DNA of 64,000 nt from Gellertiella hungarica (lineage in GTDB: Bacteria; Pseudomonadota; Alphaproteobacteria; Rhizobiales; Rhizobiaceae): contig NZ_JACIEZ010000008.1 of the NCBI RefSeq assembly GCF_014197145.1, positions 1-64,000 of the forward strand. The letters are read 5' to 3'. This document shows, piece after piece, positions 48,955 to 57,593 of the stretch. A model generated the notes under the pieces. It did no database searches and was not told where the DNA came from. It was given only the letters and a program-made list of their open reading frames with translations. Each line of letters opens with the position of its first letter. The stretch's first letter is position 1. A program made the translations under genes and the position numbers.

Positions 48955-49767
48955 TTAGCTGTTCGCCGTCCGGTCGCGCATCAGGAAGCGCGCCGACAGG
49001 ATGAGGATGAGGGAGGCCACGAGAACCATGGCAGCGATCGCGTTGATTTCGGGCGTGACACCGCGCCGGATCGAGGCGAAGACATAGATCGGCAGCGTGG
49101 TCTTCGAGCCGGCGACGAAGAAGGCGATGATGAAATCGTCGAAGGAGAAGGTGAAGGCAAGCAGGAAGCCGGCCAGCACCGACGGCAGGATCTGCGGGAA
49201 GACGATCTGCCAGAAAGTGGTCATCGGCGTGGCGTAAAGATCGCTCGATGCCTCGACGATATCCCGCCCGAGGCTTGCAATCCGTGCCTTCACGATCATG
49301 GTGACGAGCGCCATGGTGAAGAGCCCGTGTGCTGCGATGATCGAGCCGAAGCCGAGCTGCATGCGCGGCGGCGCCTCGCCCGGCCAGACCGAGGCGATCA
49401 GGCTGTTGGCAAGGCCGAACACCTCGACCAGCGCCACCAGCGTTGCAATGCCGATGACGACGCCCGGCACGACGATGGCAGCCGCAAACAGAGCGTCGAA
49501 CACCGCGCGCGTCTTCGCCGATACCCGCTCGAGCCCCAGCGCGGCCATGGTGCCGAAAAGCGTGGCGAGGCCGGCGCTGGTAAAGCCGACGATCAGGCTG
49601 TTCTGCAGCGCCTCCATGAGGAAGGCGTTGGAAAGCGCCTTGCCGTACCACTCTGTCGAGAAGCCGACGAACTCGCTCGCATTGCGACCGGCATTGAAGG
49701 AGAACAGGACGATCAGCACGATCGGCGTGTAGAGGAAAAGGTAAACGAAGGTGACGAGCGCGCGCAT
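48955..49767 (-). CDS. Spermidine/putrescine-type ABC transporter permease (PotC-like)
   Basis: 270 residues. Six spans with the PotC pattern: FVYLFLYTPIVLIVLFSFNAG, STEWYGKALSN, and the EAA loop EASSDLYATPMTTFWQIVFPQ, then FTFSFDDFIIAFFVAG. The ATG shares bases with the previous stop (TGATG). It forms the channel with the PotB-like protein. Confidence 0.9.
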   Translation of the reverse strand: MRALVTFVYLFLYTPIVLIVLFSFNAGRNASEFVGFSTEWYGKALSNAFLMEALQNSLIVGFTSAGLATLFGTMAALGLERVSAKTRAVFDALFAAAIVVPGVVIGIATLVALVEVFGLANSLIASVWPGEAPPRMQLGFGSIIAAHGLFTMALVTMIVKARIASLGRDIVEASSDLYATPMTTFWQIVFPQILPSVLAGFLLAFTFSFDDFIIAFFVAGSKTTLPIYVFASIRRGVTPEINAIAAMVLVASLILILSARFLMRDRTANS

Positions 49768-50633
49768 CAGACGAGATCCACCTGTCTTGTGCCGGCAAAG
49801 CGCCAGGCAATCCGCATGGCCACCATGAGCACCACGACCACGACGGCAACCAGGGTCACGGCGATGGCAGAACCGAAGGGCCAGTTTCGCGACTGCAGGA
49901 AGAGATCGACCAGGGCATTGCCGATGAAGAACACCTTGCCGCCGCCGAGCAGCTGCGGAATGAGATATTCGCCGAGCAGAAGGATGGTGACGAGCGCCAT
50001 GCCCGTCATCACGCCCGGCAGGGAAAGCGGCACCGTGATGCCGAAGAATGTGGAGACGGGACGCGCCCCGAGATCGGCGGACGCCTCGAGCAGTCGGCGA
50101 TCGAGCTTTTCGAGGCTAACATAGATCGGCATGATCATGAGCGGCAGATAGCCGTAGACGATGCCGAGCAGAACCGCGCCCGGGGTGTTGATCAGCCGGA
50201 CATTCTCGATGCCGATCAATTCCAGGAGATGGGGAATGCCCCTTGCCCCGAGGAGATACATCCACGCATAGGTGCGCACCAGAAGGCTTGTCCAGAAGGG
50301 CACCACGACGAGGGAGACCAGCAGCAGGCGATGGCGCGGATGCGCCTTGACCGCGAGGTAATAGGCGACCGGATAGGCAATCAGGAGACAGGCAATGGCC
50401 CCGGCAGGCGCCAGCATCAGCGTGTTGACGAAGGCTGCCGCCCGTGAACCGAGATTGGCGAACTGCTCGATGGTGAAAGCCGCCTGGTACCCCCCCTCGG
50501 GCGCCCGCTTGCCGAATGCGAAGACGAGAATGGCAATGAACGGCAGAACGAGGAAGACGAAGAGCCACAGGCCCGCCGGCCCGATCAGGGCGAGCGTTAC
50601 CAGCTTTTTCCGGAATTCCTGCGTGATCACCAT
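49767..50633 (-). CDS. Spermidine/putrescine-type ABC transporter permease (PotB-like)
   Basis: 288 residues from the ATG at 50633, with AGGA nine bases upstream; the frame is open upstream but would run through the hairpins after the binding-protein gene. Pattern: PAGLWLFVFLVLPFIAILVF, LVVPFWTSLLVRTYAW, and the EAA loop EASADLGARPVSTFFGITVPLS. The two tandem hairpins just upstream may lower its expression relative to the binding protein. Confidence 0.9.
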   Translation of the reverse strand: MVITQEFRKKLVTLALIGPAGLWLFVFLVLPFIAILVFAFGKRAPEGGYQAAFTIEQFANLGSRAAAFVNTLMLAPAGAIACLLIAYPVAYYLAVKAHPRHRLLLVSLVVVPFWTSLLVRTYAWMYLLGARGIPHLLELIGIENVRLINTPGAVLLGIVYGYLPLMIMPIYVSLEKLDRRLLEASADLGARPVSTFFGITVPLSLPGVMTGMALVTILLLGEYLIPQLLGGGKVFFIGNALVDLFLQSRNWPFGSAIAVTLVAVVVVVLMVAMRIAWRFAGTRQVDLV

Positions 50634-50680
50634 GGCGGAAGGTCCTGCATTGGGCCTGCGATTGGGGCAACAAGCGAAGG

Positions 50681-50761
50681 CACCGGGCAGGCGCGGGTGC
50701 TTCCGCACCCGCCCGGTGGCCGTGATTTTGCGCCATGCCCCCAATGCATCGGCGCAAAATC
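50681..50761 (-). other. Two tandem stem-loops between binding-protein and PotB-like genes
   Basis: First (minus-strand order): GATTTTGCGCC (50724-50734) and GGCGCAAAATC (50751-50761), a perfect 11-bp stem with a 16-base loop, eight bases after the binding-protein stop. Second: GCGGGTGC (50693-50700), TTCC, GCACCCGC (50705-50712), extended by CACCGG (50681-50686) and CCGGTG (50713-50718). They lack U-runs and probably act on mRNA stability or partial termination. Confidence 0.75.
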
Positions 50762-50769
50762 TCTCCTGA

Positions 50770-51939
50770 TCAGGCGGACTTGAACCGGGCCATCAGCTCG
50801 GCGCGGCCCGGATCGGTCAGCGTTACGGCAGCACCGAATTCCAGCGGCGTGAGCGCGGCTTCGTCCGGGTAGACGATCTTGTTGCCGGTGATTTCGGCCG
50901 GCAGAAGGGCGATCACACGGCTGTCGGTCGTCGGAGCACCATTGGCGATGTGCTCCTTCACGGCATTCGCCGGATCCATCAGGTAGTTGAGCAGGGCGTA
51001 ACCCGCGGCCTTGTTCGGCGCGTCCTTCGGGATTGCGTAGTAGTCGGTCCAGATCTCGCCGCCATCGGTGCCGAGGATATAGGCGATTTCCGGCATGTCG
51101 CGGTTGAGCTGCGCCCCGTCATTCGTCCAGCACATGGTCATCCAGGCGTCGGTGGAACGCATGGAGGGCTGATAGTCGGAGTTGATTGCGAAGAGGTGCG
51201 GCTTCACCTTGATCAGCAGTTCCTCGGCCTTGGCGAGCTCGTCGGCCTTGATCGAGTTGAAGTCGTAGCCGAGGGCGACCAACGCGCTGCCGATGGTGGT
51301 GAGCTGATAGTCGTGGACCATGGCCCGGCCATCCGCTTCCGTCTGCGCCAGATCGAAGAAATCCTTCCAGGTCTTGATCGGCGACTTTACCTTGGAGGTG
51401 TTCACCGCAAAGCCGGTGGTGCCCCAGTTCTTCGGCAGCGCATAGGTCTTGCCGTCGATCTTGCCCTGATCGGTGAACCGGGCGTTCTGGCTTTCCTGGC
51501 TGAAGTTCGGGATCTTGGAGAGATCGAGCTCCTCGATGAGGCCGAGCTTCTGGTAGGTGGAAATCGTGTAGTTGGTCGGCACGAAGAGCGACCAGCCGGA
51601 CGCGCCTGCCTGGATCTTGGCGAGCATCTCCTCGTTGGAGCCGAAAACATTCACCTCCACGGCAACGCCCGTCGCCGCCTTGAAGTTCTCGAAGGTCGCC
51701 GGATCGTGGTAATTGGGCCAGGTGGCAATCGACAACTGGGTGCCGAGGTCTTCTGCCGCATAGGCTGCCGAATTGAAGGCGCCCGCTCCCGGGAAACGGC
51801 TCATGACCGCCGCGGCAAGGCCGAGACCGGTGACGCCAAGAAAATGGCGGCGGCTGACGGAGCCCTTCTTCAGGCGCATGAATTCGTCCGTCAGCTGTCT
51901 GGCGGTGATGGGGGCATTCTCGTGATGCTTCTTGCTCAT
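50770..51939 (-). CDS. Tat-exported polyamine-type periplasmic binding protein
   Basis: 389 residues. An unusually long N-region ends in a twin-arginine motif (SVSRRHFLGVTGLG, residues 27-40) and a hydrophobic stretch, so export of a folded protein by Tat is likely. The PotD-like fold follows: LSIATWPNYHDPATFENFK, VEVNVFGSNEEMLAKIQAG, and AYILGTDGGEIWTDYYAIPK. The ligand is probably a polyamine or amino compound. It lies between the ATPase gene (26 bases upstream) and the hairpins. Confidence 0.9.
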   Translation of the reverse strand: MSKKHHENAPITARQLTDEFMRLKKGSVSRRHFLGVTGLGLAAAVMSRFPGAGAFNSAAYAAEDLGTQLSIATWPNYHDPATFENFKAATGVAVEVNVFGSNEEMLAKIQAGASGWSLFVPTNYTISTYQKLGLIEELDLSKIPNFSQESQNARFTDQGKIDGKTYALPKNWGTTGFAVNTSKVKSPIKTWKDFFDLAQTEADGRAMVHDYQLTTIGSALVALGYDFNSIKADELAKAEELLIKVKPHLFAINSDYQPSMRSTDAWMTMCWTNDGAQLNRDMPEIAYILGTDGGEIWTDYYAIPKDAPNKAAGYALLNYLMDPANAVKEHIANGAPTTDSRVIALLPAEITGNKIVYPDEAALTPLEFGAAVTLTDPGRAELMARFKSA

Positions 51940-51965
51940 GATGCTGTTCCCTTGTCTTTTGCTGT

Positions 51966-53063
51966 TTATGCTGCTTCCGATGGACTGAAGAGATGGACGG
52001 CGGCCGGGTCGAAGGAGAGGGTCACGGCGTCGCCGGGGGCAGCGAGGTCCGCTTCGCTGCCCTGACCGCGATCCGCCGTGACGAGGAAATCGCCGAGCCC
52101 GGCCACCGTGACCGCATATTCGACGCCGGAGCCCAGAAAGATCCGGTGCGTGACCGTGCCGCGAAGGCCGTTAGGCCCGGTTTCCTGCCGCGAAAGCCGT
52201 ATGGCCTCCGGGCGCAGGGCCGCGATGACAGGTCCCGCGGGAAGGCTGTGTTCTCCCGACGTGGCAAGCGCCGTGCCGTCGGCGAGCCGGAGCATCTGGC
52301 CGCCGGGCTCCAGCCTGCCGTTCAGCCGGTTGATCTTGCCGACGAAATCCGCAACGAACAGATCGGCGGGACGGTCGTAGACCTCCTGCGGCGAACCCAG
52401 CTGCCGGATGCGGCCGGCGCTCATGACGCAGACCTGATCTGCCATCGAAAGCGCTTCTTCCTGATCGTGGGTCACCAGAACGAAGGTTATCCCGAGCTCC
52501 CGCTGCAGGGTCTGGAGTTCGATCTGCATGGCGGAGCGCAGCTTCTTGTCGAGCGCGGCGAGCGGCTCGTCGAGGAGCAGCACGGACGGACGGTTCACGA
52601 TGGCGCGGGCAAGGGCAACCCGCTGCTGCTGACCGCCGGACATCTCATGCGTGCGCCGCTTGCCGAAACCGTCGAGGCGCACCATCGACAGCGCTTCCTG
52701 CACCCGGCGGTCGATTTCTCTCGCGTCGATGCGCGGGCGCATCTGCTTCAGGCCATAGGCGACGTTCTGCTCGACATTGAAGTGGGGGAACAGCGCATAG
52801 TGCTGGAATACCATGTTGACGGGGCGGCGATAGGCGGGCACGCCGTTCATCTCGCGGCCGTCGATGAGGACGGAGCCCTCGCTTGGCTGCTCGAAACCGC
52901 CGATCATCCGCAGGCATGTGGTCTTGCCGCAGCCCGACGGGCCGAGCAGCGCCAGAAATGAGCCTTTCGGCACGGCGAGGTTGATGTTCCTGACGGCAGT
53001 CACCGCGCCATAGGCCTTGGTGACCGAACGGAACTCGATGTCGTTCGGATGAGCGGATGCCAC
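51966..53063 (-). CDS. Spermidine/putrescine-type ABC transporter ATPase (PotA-like)
   Basis: 365 residues from a GTG at 53063, with AGGGAA six bases upstream. Walker A GPSGCGKTT, Q-loop VFQHYALFPHFNVEQN, signature MSGGQQQRVALARAI, Walker B LLLDEPLAALDKK, H-loop THDQEEAL. A C-terminal TOBE domain (about 275-360) follows. First gene of the operon ATPase, binding protein, PotB-like, PotC-like, SDR; it starts divergently from the LuxR-type regulator. Confidence 0.92.
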   Translation of the reverse strand: MASAHPNDIEFRSVTKAYGAVTAVRNINLAVPKGSFLALLGPSGCGKTTCLRMIGGFEQPSEGSVLIDGREMNGVPAYRRPVNMVFQHYALFPHFNVEQNVAYGLKQMRPRIDAREIDRRVQEALSMVRLDGFGKRRTHEMSGGQQQRVALARAIVNRPSVLLLDEPLAALDKKLRSAMQIELQTLQRELGITFVLVTHDQEEALSMADQVCVMSAGRIRQLGSPQEVYDRPADLFVADFVGKINRLNGRLEPGGQMLRLADGTALATSGEHSLPAGPVIAALRPEAIRLSRQETGPNGLRGTVTHRIFLGSGVEYAVTVAGLGDFLVTADRGQGSEADLAAPGDAVTLSFDPAAVHLFSPSEAA

Positions 53064-53144
53064 AACTGTTCCCTACGGTTGATCGTTTTGGCGGTCTTTG
53101 CGCCGCCCTGCCACCGTTTCTATCGGAAGACTATCGGCAGCCGC

Positions 53145-53260
53145 TTCGGGTGGTATATACCCCGAAAGAGGTATTCAATGCGGATTTGGCTTGTGGAAGG
53201 TATATAGCATCACGGAGAGCCGTCCGGCCCCCGTGGCTTCGACGGGAAGTATACCCCGCG
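53145..53260. promoter_or_regulatory. Repeated GTATA-containing motifs between the ATPase and LuxR-type genes
   Basis: GGTATATACC (53152-53161) is a perfect palindrome inside TTCGGG...CCCGAA (53145-53166). Related copies are AGGTATATAGC near 53198 and AGTATACCCCGCG (53248-53260); GTATATACCCCG and GTATACCCCG are near-direct repeats. They lie in the 234-bp divergent region and are candidate binding sites for the adjacent LuxR-type regulator. Confidence 0.5.
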
Positions 53261-53297
53261 TCCCGCAGGGACGCATGGCGGAGGATGGACTGGCGGC

Positions 53298-54113
53298 ATG
53301 AGCATCGATCTGGAAGCGCTGTTCCGTGCCATCGTTCCCATGGTCGGACGCAGCGAGGCACGCGACGACGACACCGGCACCATGTTCCGCCAGCTGATGG
53401 CGTCGCTGGTGCGGTTCGATTTCGTGGTGGTCTTTGCCTATCAGGGCTCCGAGACCCCGATCGACCTCTACAGCACCTTCGATGCGGAGGAGAAGGTCAT
53501 CTACGTGACCATGTACCAGGCCGGGCCGTTCCTTCTCGATCCCTTCTATCATACGGCGAGAGCAGGCCGCTTCGGGCTTTTCCGGATGCGGGAGCTGGCA
53601 CCCGACCGGTTCTTCTCCAGCGAGTATTACCGCAGTTATTACATGCAGACGCGGCTCGCCGAGGAGGTAGGCTACTTCATCGATGCGGGCGATGGCGTGA
53701 CCGTGGTGCTGTCCCTCATGCGGAAGGAAAAGACAGGTCCCTTCCCCGCGGCCGAGTTTGCCTTGCTCAAGAAGGCCGAGCCACTCGTTGCGGCCCTCGT
53801 CCGGGAAAACTGGAAAGACCTGTCCCGGCGCTTCGAGGCATCCCGGCGCAATGGCCGCAAGGCCGGTCAGGGCAAGCCCAGCGGGCGGCAGCCGGAGAAC
53901 AGGGCCGAAGCCGTCTGGCGCGATCTCAAGCTGACCAGCCGGGAAACGGCCATCATCGACCTTGTCCTGCAGGGTCACTCGTCGGAATCGATCGGACTGA
54001 AGCTCAATATCTCGACCGGCACGGTGAAGGTTCACCGGCGCAATGTCTACCGGAAGCTGGGCATCTCCTCGCAGACACAATTGCTCTCCCTGTACCTCAA
54101 GACCTTCGAGTGA
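53298..54113 (+). CDS. LuxR-family transcriptional regulator
   Basis: 271 residues. Residues 1-180 are an alpha/beta sensory domain without obvious family motifs (VRFDFVVVFAYQGSETPIDLY, FSSEYYRSYYMQTRLAEEVG). A basic linker (about 185-205) leads to a LuxR HTH (about 208-266: LTSRETAIIDLVLQGHSSE, NISTGTVKVHRRNVYRKLG). It does not show the residues of acyl-homoserine-lactone receptors, so I read it as a local regulator of the divergent polyamine-type transporter, perhaps sensing its solute. Confidence 0.85.
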   Translation: MSIDLEALFRAIVPMVGRSEARDDDTGTMFRQLMASLVRFDFVVVFAYQGSETPIDLYSTFDAEEKVIYVTMYQAGPFLLDPFYHTARAGRFGLFRMRELAPDRFFSSEYYRSYYMQTRLAEEVGYFIDAGDGVTVVLSLMRKEKTGPFPAAEFALLKKAEPLVAALVRENWKDLSRRFEASRRNGRKAGQGKPSGRQPENRAEAVWRDLKLTSRETAIIDLVLQGHSSESIGLKLNISTGTVKVHRRNVYRKLGISSQTQLLSLYLKTFE

Positions 54114-54132
54114 CGGCTTCCAACGACGCCGC

Positions 54133-55326
54133 TCACGCCCGCCGTTCCAGAAACAGCAGCAGCCCCACGCCGCCGGCACCCGCGAGAGAGGACAGGATGG
54201 CCGTTCCCGGATAGGAGCTCAGTCCCGTTCCCGCCGCAAAGAGGAGCGCGCTGAGGCCGCTGCTGACAAAGGTGTTGACCGATATCAGCGCGCTTCCCAG
54301 CCCCGGTCTTTCCGCAATCAGATCCTGAAGGTAGGTGATCGGGATCGTGATGATCGCCGCCGCTCCGAAACCGCTGACGATCGTCAGGGCATAGACCTGC
54401 CAGGGCGCGCTGACCCATCCCAGCGCCGCGAGATAAGCCGCATAGACCGCCGAACCGAAAGCAAGCGCCCGCACTGGCCCCATGCGACGCTGCAGGCGCG
54501 CCCATGCAAAGATGAAGATGACCTCGAGCAGTGCGACGATACCGACGATGAAACCGATATCCGCCACCTCCCCTTGCGCGCTTCCCGTGAGGATGAGCGG
54601 AAGGAGCATGCCGTTCATGTGGAGCATCCCGCAGATCAGCGCGATGGCCGTCAGCCGCACGAAGACCCGTGGGGAAAGCACCTCCCCGAGAGCCGCAAGG
54701 TGCGAGAGCCGTTCCGCGACCGCGCCGGCCCCACCCCCTTCGCGCGGCATGAGGACATGAATGAGCGCAAAGCACGCGGAACAGGCCAGTGCGGCATAGA
54801 GATAGGCGGGCAGCATGCTGGGCGAACGGGCGAGAAGCAGACCCGTGATACCCGGAACGGCGATCCACGCCACGGAGATCATCGCCCGTGCGCCGGAATT
54901 GACGGTGGCGATATCCTCGGGGTTCATGTCCCGGGTGATGCTGCGCACATTGGCAAAAAGCAGGCTGTACAGCGCGCCGTAAAGCGGAAGCAGCAGGAGA
55001 AGGCTGGCCACGAAGACCGCCTGTGTCGGAACGGCGTAGACGAGGCCGAAGGCCAGAATGCCGACCGCGGAAATCCCGAGCATCATCCTCCGGTAGGAAC
55101 CGATGCGGTCTGCCAGATTGCCAAGGACGATGCTGGCGGTCACGTTCACGATCGATGCCACAAAGATAAGGGCCGAATAGGTGCCATTTCCAAGCCCGAG
55201 CTCCCGGATGCCGACCACCGACTGGTAGGGCGAGGTCGCAGCGCCCGAGAAGCCGAAGGCCAGGATGGCGAGCATCGTCACGCGGACAGTCGGCTCAAGA
55301 AAGACAGGCGGCAGGTGACGGAACAT
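54133..55326 (-). CDS. MFS transporter
   Basis: 397 residues from the ATG at 55326 (AGGA seven bases upstream); the longer open frame is not protein-like. Twelve predicted spans with a central charged loop (about 185-210). The first-half motif NLADRIGSYRRMM is the MFS loop 2-3 signature. The layout is somewhat like SET-type sugar efflux proteins, but the substrate cannot be named. It is the last gene of the RidA-RpiR-SDR-MFS operon, 83 bases after the SDR, and convergent with the LuxR-type gene. Confidence 0.82.
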   Translation of the reverse strand: MFRHLPPVFLEPTVRVTMLAILAFGFSGAATSPYQSVVGIRELGLGNGTYSALIFVASIVNVTASIVLGNLADRIGSYRRMMLGISAVGILAFGLVYAVPTQAVFVASLLLLLPLYGALYSLLFANVRSITRDMNPEDIATVNSGARAMISVAWIAVPGITGLLLARSPSMLPAYLYAALACSACFALIHVLMPREGGGAGAVAERLSHLAALGEVLSPRVFVRLTAIALICGMLHMNGMLLPLILTGSAQGEVADIGFIVGIVALLEVIFIFAWARLQRRMGPVRALAFGSAVYAAYLAALGWVSAPWQVYALTIVSGFGAAAIITIPITYLQDLIAERPGLGSALISVNTFVSSGLSALLFAAGTGLSSYPGTAILSSLAGAGGVGLLLFLERRA

Positions 55327-55409
55327 GGTCTTCCTGAATGCCGGGAGTGAAAACGATGCGGGACCGGACGGGCTTGCACCCGGTCCCGCAGGAGGGAGTT
55401 GCACGGGTC

Positions 55410-56186
55410 TCAGTAGTGTTCGGACTGGGAAAAGGTCCGGGCGAGCTCCGCCTGCCCGGCCGTTAGCCCGCAATCGACGGGCAGACAAACGCCCGAAATG
55501 GCGCGGGCGAGCGGACTTGCGAGGAAGGCCACGGCCTCTGCAACATCCTCCGGATCAACCACTTTCTGAAGCGGATACCAGCGGCGCGCCTCCTCGAAGA
55601 CATTGGGATTGGCGGCAGCGCGCGCCTCCCAGGCCTGTGTGCGGACGGTCCCGGGCGCCACTGCATTGGCGCGGATGCCGAACTTCCCGTACTCCACGGC
55701 CACGAGGCGGGTGAAGTGGATGAGGCCGGCCTTGGCCGCGCTGTAGGCCGGATGGCCGAAAACGTTCAGCCCGTTCACCGAGGCAATGTTGATGAGGCTC
55801 CCCCGGGAAGCCTTCAACTGTTCGGCAAGCGCCCGGAAAGTGAGATAGGCGGCCTCGAGGTTGAGCTGGTTGTCCATGCGCCAGATGTCGGGCGTCGTCT
55901 CGTGCAGGCTGACGGCGCGGGCCGCCCCGGCATTGTTGACGAGTGTGGAAAGAGTGCCGAGCGCTGCGGCGCGGGCAGCGAGCCTTTCGAGTTGCGCCGT
56001 ATCGGTGATATCGCAGGCAAAGGCCTCGAACCGGTCTGCCGACCCCATCGCCCGCGCCGCCCGCTCGGCGGCATCGCCATCCAGATCGACCAGAAGCACG
56101 TGGTCGTGGTCGCTCGCGAGGCGAAGCGAAATGGCGCGGCCGATATCGCCTGCTGCGCCGGTAACGATGGCAATGCTGCCTGCCAT
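55410..56186 (-). CDS. SDR-family oxidoreductase
   Basis: 258 residues from the ATG at 56186, with AGGA seven bases upstream; starting 15 codons earlier would overlap the regulator gene. NAD motif VTGAAGDIGRAISLRLA, Asp in LLVDLDGDAAE for NAD, NNAGAARAVSL, and the catalytic Tyr/Lys in HPAYSAAKAGLIHFT. A normal FabG-like SDR whose substrate is presumably an intermediate of the pathway encoded by this cluster. Confidence 0.82.
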   Translation of the reverse strand: MAGSIAIVTGAAGDIGRAISLRLASDHDHVLLVDLDGDAAERAARAMGSADRFEAFACDITDTAQLERLAARAAALGTLSTLVNNAGAARAVSLHETTPDIWRMDNQLNLEAAYLTFRALAEQLKASRGSLINIASVNGLNVFGHPAYSAAKAGLIHFTRLVAVEYGKFGIRANAVAPGTVRTQAWEARAAANPNVFEEARRWYPLQKVVDPEDVAEAVAFLASPLARAISGVCLPVDCGLTAGQAELARTFSQSEHY

Positions 56187-56205
56187 GGCAATTCCTTCTG
56201 CTGTT

Positions 56206-57072
56206 TCAGTCCCCGAGAAGCTGACGGTCATCGCCGTCGCGGTGGGTGACCAGTTGCTGCTTGATGCGCCGCAGCGTCTGGGTTGCCTGCGGCTGTATCT
56301 TGTGTGCGACGAGGCTCGCCAGGATGTCCACGGCTGCCAGATAGGCGATGCGGGTGGACGTCGGACGATAGATGTTGGTCCCTTCCGGCATGTCGATGGT
56401 GATCACCACATCGGCTGCCCGGGCGACGGGACTGTCGCTCTGGGTCAGGGCAATCGTCGGCACCTTGCCCTCCCGCGCCAGGTTGAAGGCGCGGACAAGC
56501 TCGGTGTTGCGGCCGGAGAAGGAAGAGCCGATCAGCACGTCCTTTTCCGCTTTCGCAGCCGCCGCCATCATCAGCTGCATGCTGTGGTCATGGCTCGCCG
56601 TCACCCTGAGGCCCAGCCGGAAGAGCCGGTTCTGGATCTCGCTTGCTATCATCGAGGAGTTGCCGCCGGCACCGAAGGCATAGATCATTTCCGCCCTGGC
56701 AAGCAGCGCCGTCGCCCGTTCCACCGCTTCCAGATCGAGCGACTGGTGCAGCATGTAGAGCGCATTCTGCGCCTTGGCGATGATATCCTTGGCGACATCT
56801 CCCGGATCGGTGCTCTGCGGCTCCGGCTTCAGATAGCGCACGCCGATATAGGCCGTGCGGGCAAGCTGGATCTTGAAGTCGGAAAAGCTCTCGCAGCCCA
56901 AGCGGCGGCAAAATCGCGTCACGGTTGGCGGCGAAACATCCGCCTTCTCCGCCAGCTCGATGATGGAGGCGTTCACCGCAAACTCGAAATCGTTCAGAAT
57001 GATCTCCGCGATGCGGCTCTCGGACTGGGAGAGCCGCGCCTTTTCTTCCTGAAGGGTAGAGAAGAGATCCAT
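56206..57072 (-). CDS. RpiR/MurR-family transcriptional regulator
   Basis: 288 residues. The N-terminal HTH_6 (LSQSESRIAEIILNDFEF, ASIIELAEKADVSPPTVTRF) is followed by a SIS domain (about 125-260: YAFGAGGNSSMIASEIQNRL, IGSSFSGRNTELVRAFNLA) that binds phosphosugars or related ligands. It lies between RidA and SDR genes and likely regulates its own operon and the divergent one through the region 57486-57593. Confidence 0.9.
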   Translation of the reverse strand: MDLFSTLQEEKARLSQSESRIAEIILNDFEFAVNASIIELAEKADVSPPTVTRFCRRLGCESFSDFKIQLARTAYIGVRYLKPEPQSTDPGDVAKDIIAKAQNALYMLHQSLDLEAVERATALLARAEMIYAFGAGGNSSMIASEIQNRLFRLGLRVTASHDHSMQLMMAAAAKAEKDVLIGSSFSGRNTELVRAFNLAREGKVPTIALTQSDSPVARAADVVITIDMPEGTNIYRPTSTRIAYLAAVDILASLVAHKIQPQATQTLRRIKQQLVTHRDGDDRQLLGD

Positions 57073-57095
57073 GCCGTCGCTCCCGTGTTGATGGC

Positions 57096-57485
57096 TCAGG
57101 CATCCTTCGGTTTGTAGGCGACGCAGTCGATTTCCACCTTGCAGTCCACCATCATTGCCGATTGCACGCAGGCGCGCGCCGGCGGATGCTCGCCGAAATA
57201 CTGCTGATAGATGGCGTTGAATGTCCAGAAATCGCGCGGGTCGTCAAGCCAGACGCCGCAGCGTACCACATGCTCGGGCCCGTAGCCCGCTTCCTTCAGG
57301 ATGGCGAGTACGTTCTCGATGGTCTTGTGGGTCTGGGCCGTTATATTGCCCTCGATGATCTCGCCGTTTTCCATTGCCACCTGACCGGAGACATAGAGCC
57401 AGCCGTCGGCCTCCACTGCCCTCGCAAAGGGCAGCGGCTTGCCGCCCGCACCGGTTTGCACTGCTCCATAACGTTTGATTGCCAT
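57096..57485 (-). CDS. RidA-family enamine/imine deaminase
   Basis: 129 residues from the ATG at 57485 (AGGA eight bases upstream). The YjgF/RidA fold shows FARAVEADGWLYVSGQVAM, QTHKTIENVLAILKEAGYG and the conserved Arg of HPPARACVQSAMM, the substrate-carboxylate anchor. RidA proteins hydrolyse reactive 2-aminoacrylate-type enamines released by PLP-dependent dehydratases. It is the first gene of the leftward operon and sits opposite an operon encoding such a PLP enzyme. Confidence 0.9.
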   Translation of the reverse strand: MAIKRYGAVQTGAGGKPLPFARAVEADGWLYVSGQVAMENGEIIEGNITAQTHKTIENVLAILKEAGYGPEHVVRCGVWLDDPRDFWTFNAIYQQYFGEHPPARACVQSAMMVDCKVEIDCVAYKPKDA

Positions 57486-57550
57486 ATCCAATCCTGCAAA
57501 TTATTTTCGTGATAAGTTGACAAATGACCACATTGGCCTGATTTTGGCCA

Positions 57551-57561
57551 GTGAAATTCAC
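57551..57561. promoter_or_regulatory. Palindrome GTGAAATTCAC in the RidA / NTF2-like divergent region
   Basis: A perfect 11-bp palindrome (five-base arms around a central A) within the AT-rich 108-bp gap. A TTGACA (57517-57522) lies upstream on the plus strand with a poor -10 (GATTTT) 17 bases on. It could be the RpiR-type operator for both directions. Confidence 0.4.
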
Positions 57562-57593
57562 CATTCATGAAAAGAATTTTAATGAGGACCTGA

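Noticed and set aside
53298-54113. Acyl-homoserine-lactone receptor (quorum-sensing LuxR)
   Set aside because: The N-domain lacks the conserved Trp/Tyr/Asp pattern of autoinducer-binding domains that I could recognise, and no luxI-type gene is nearby.
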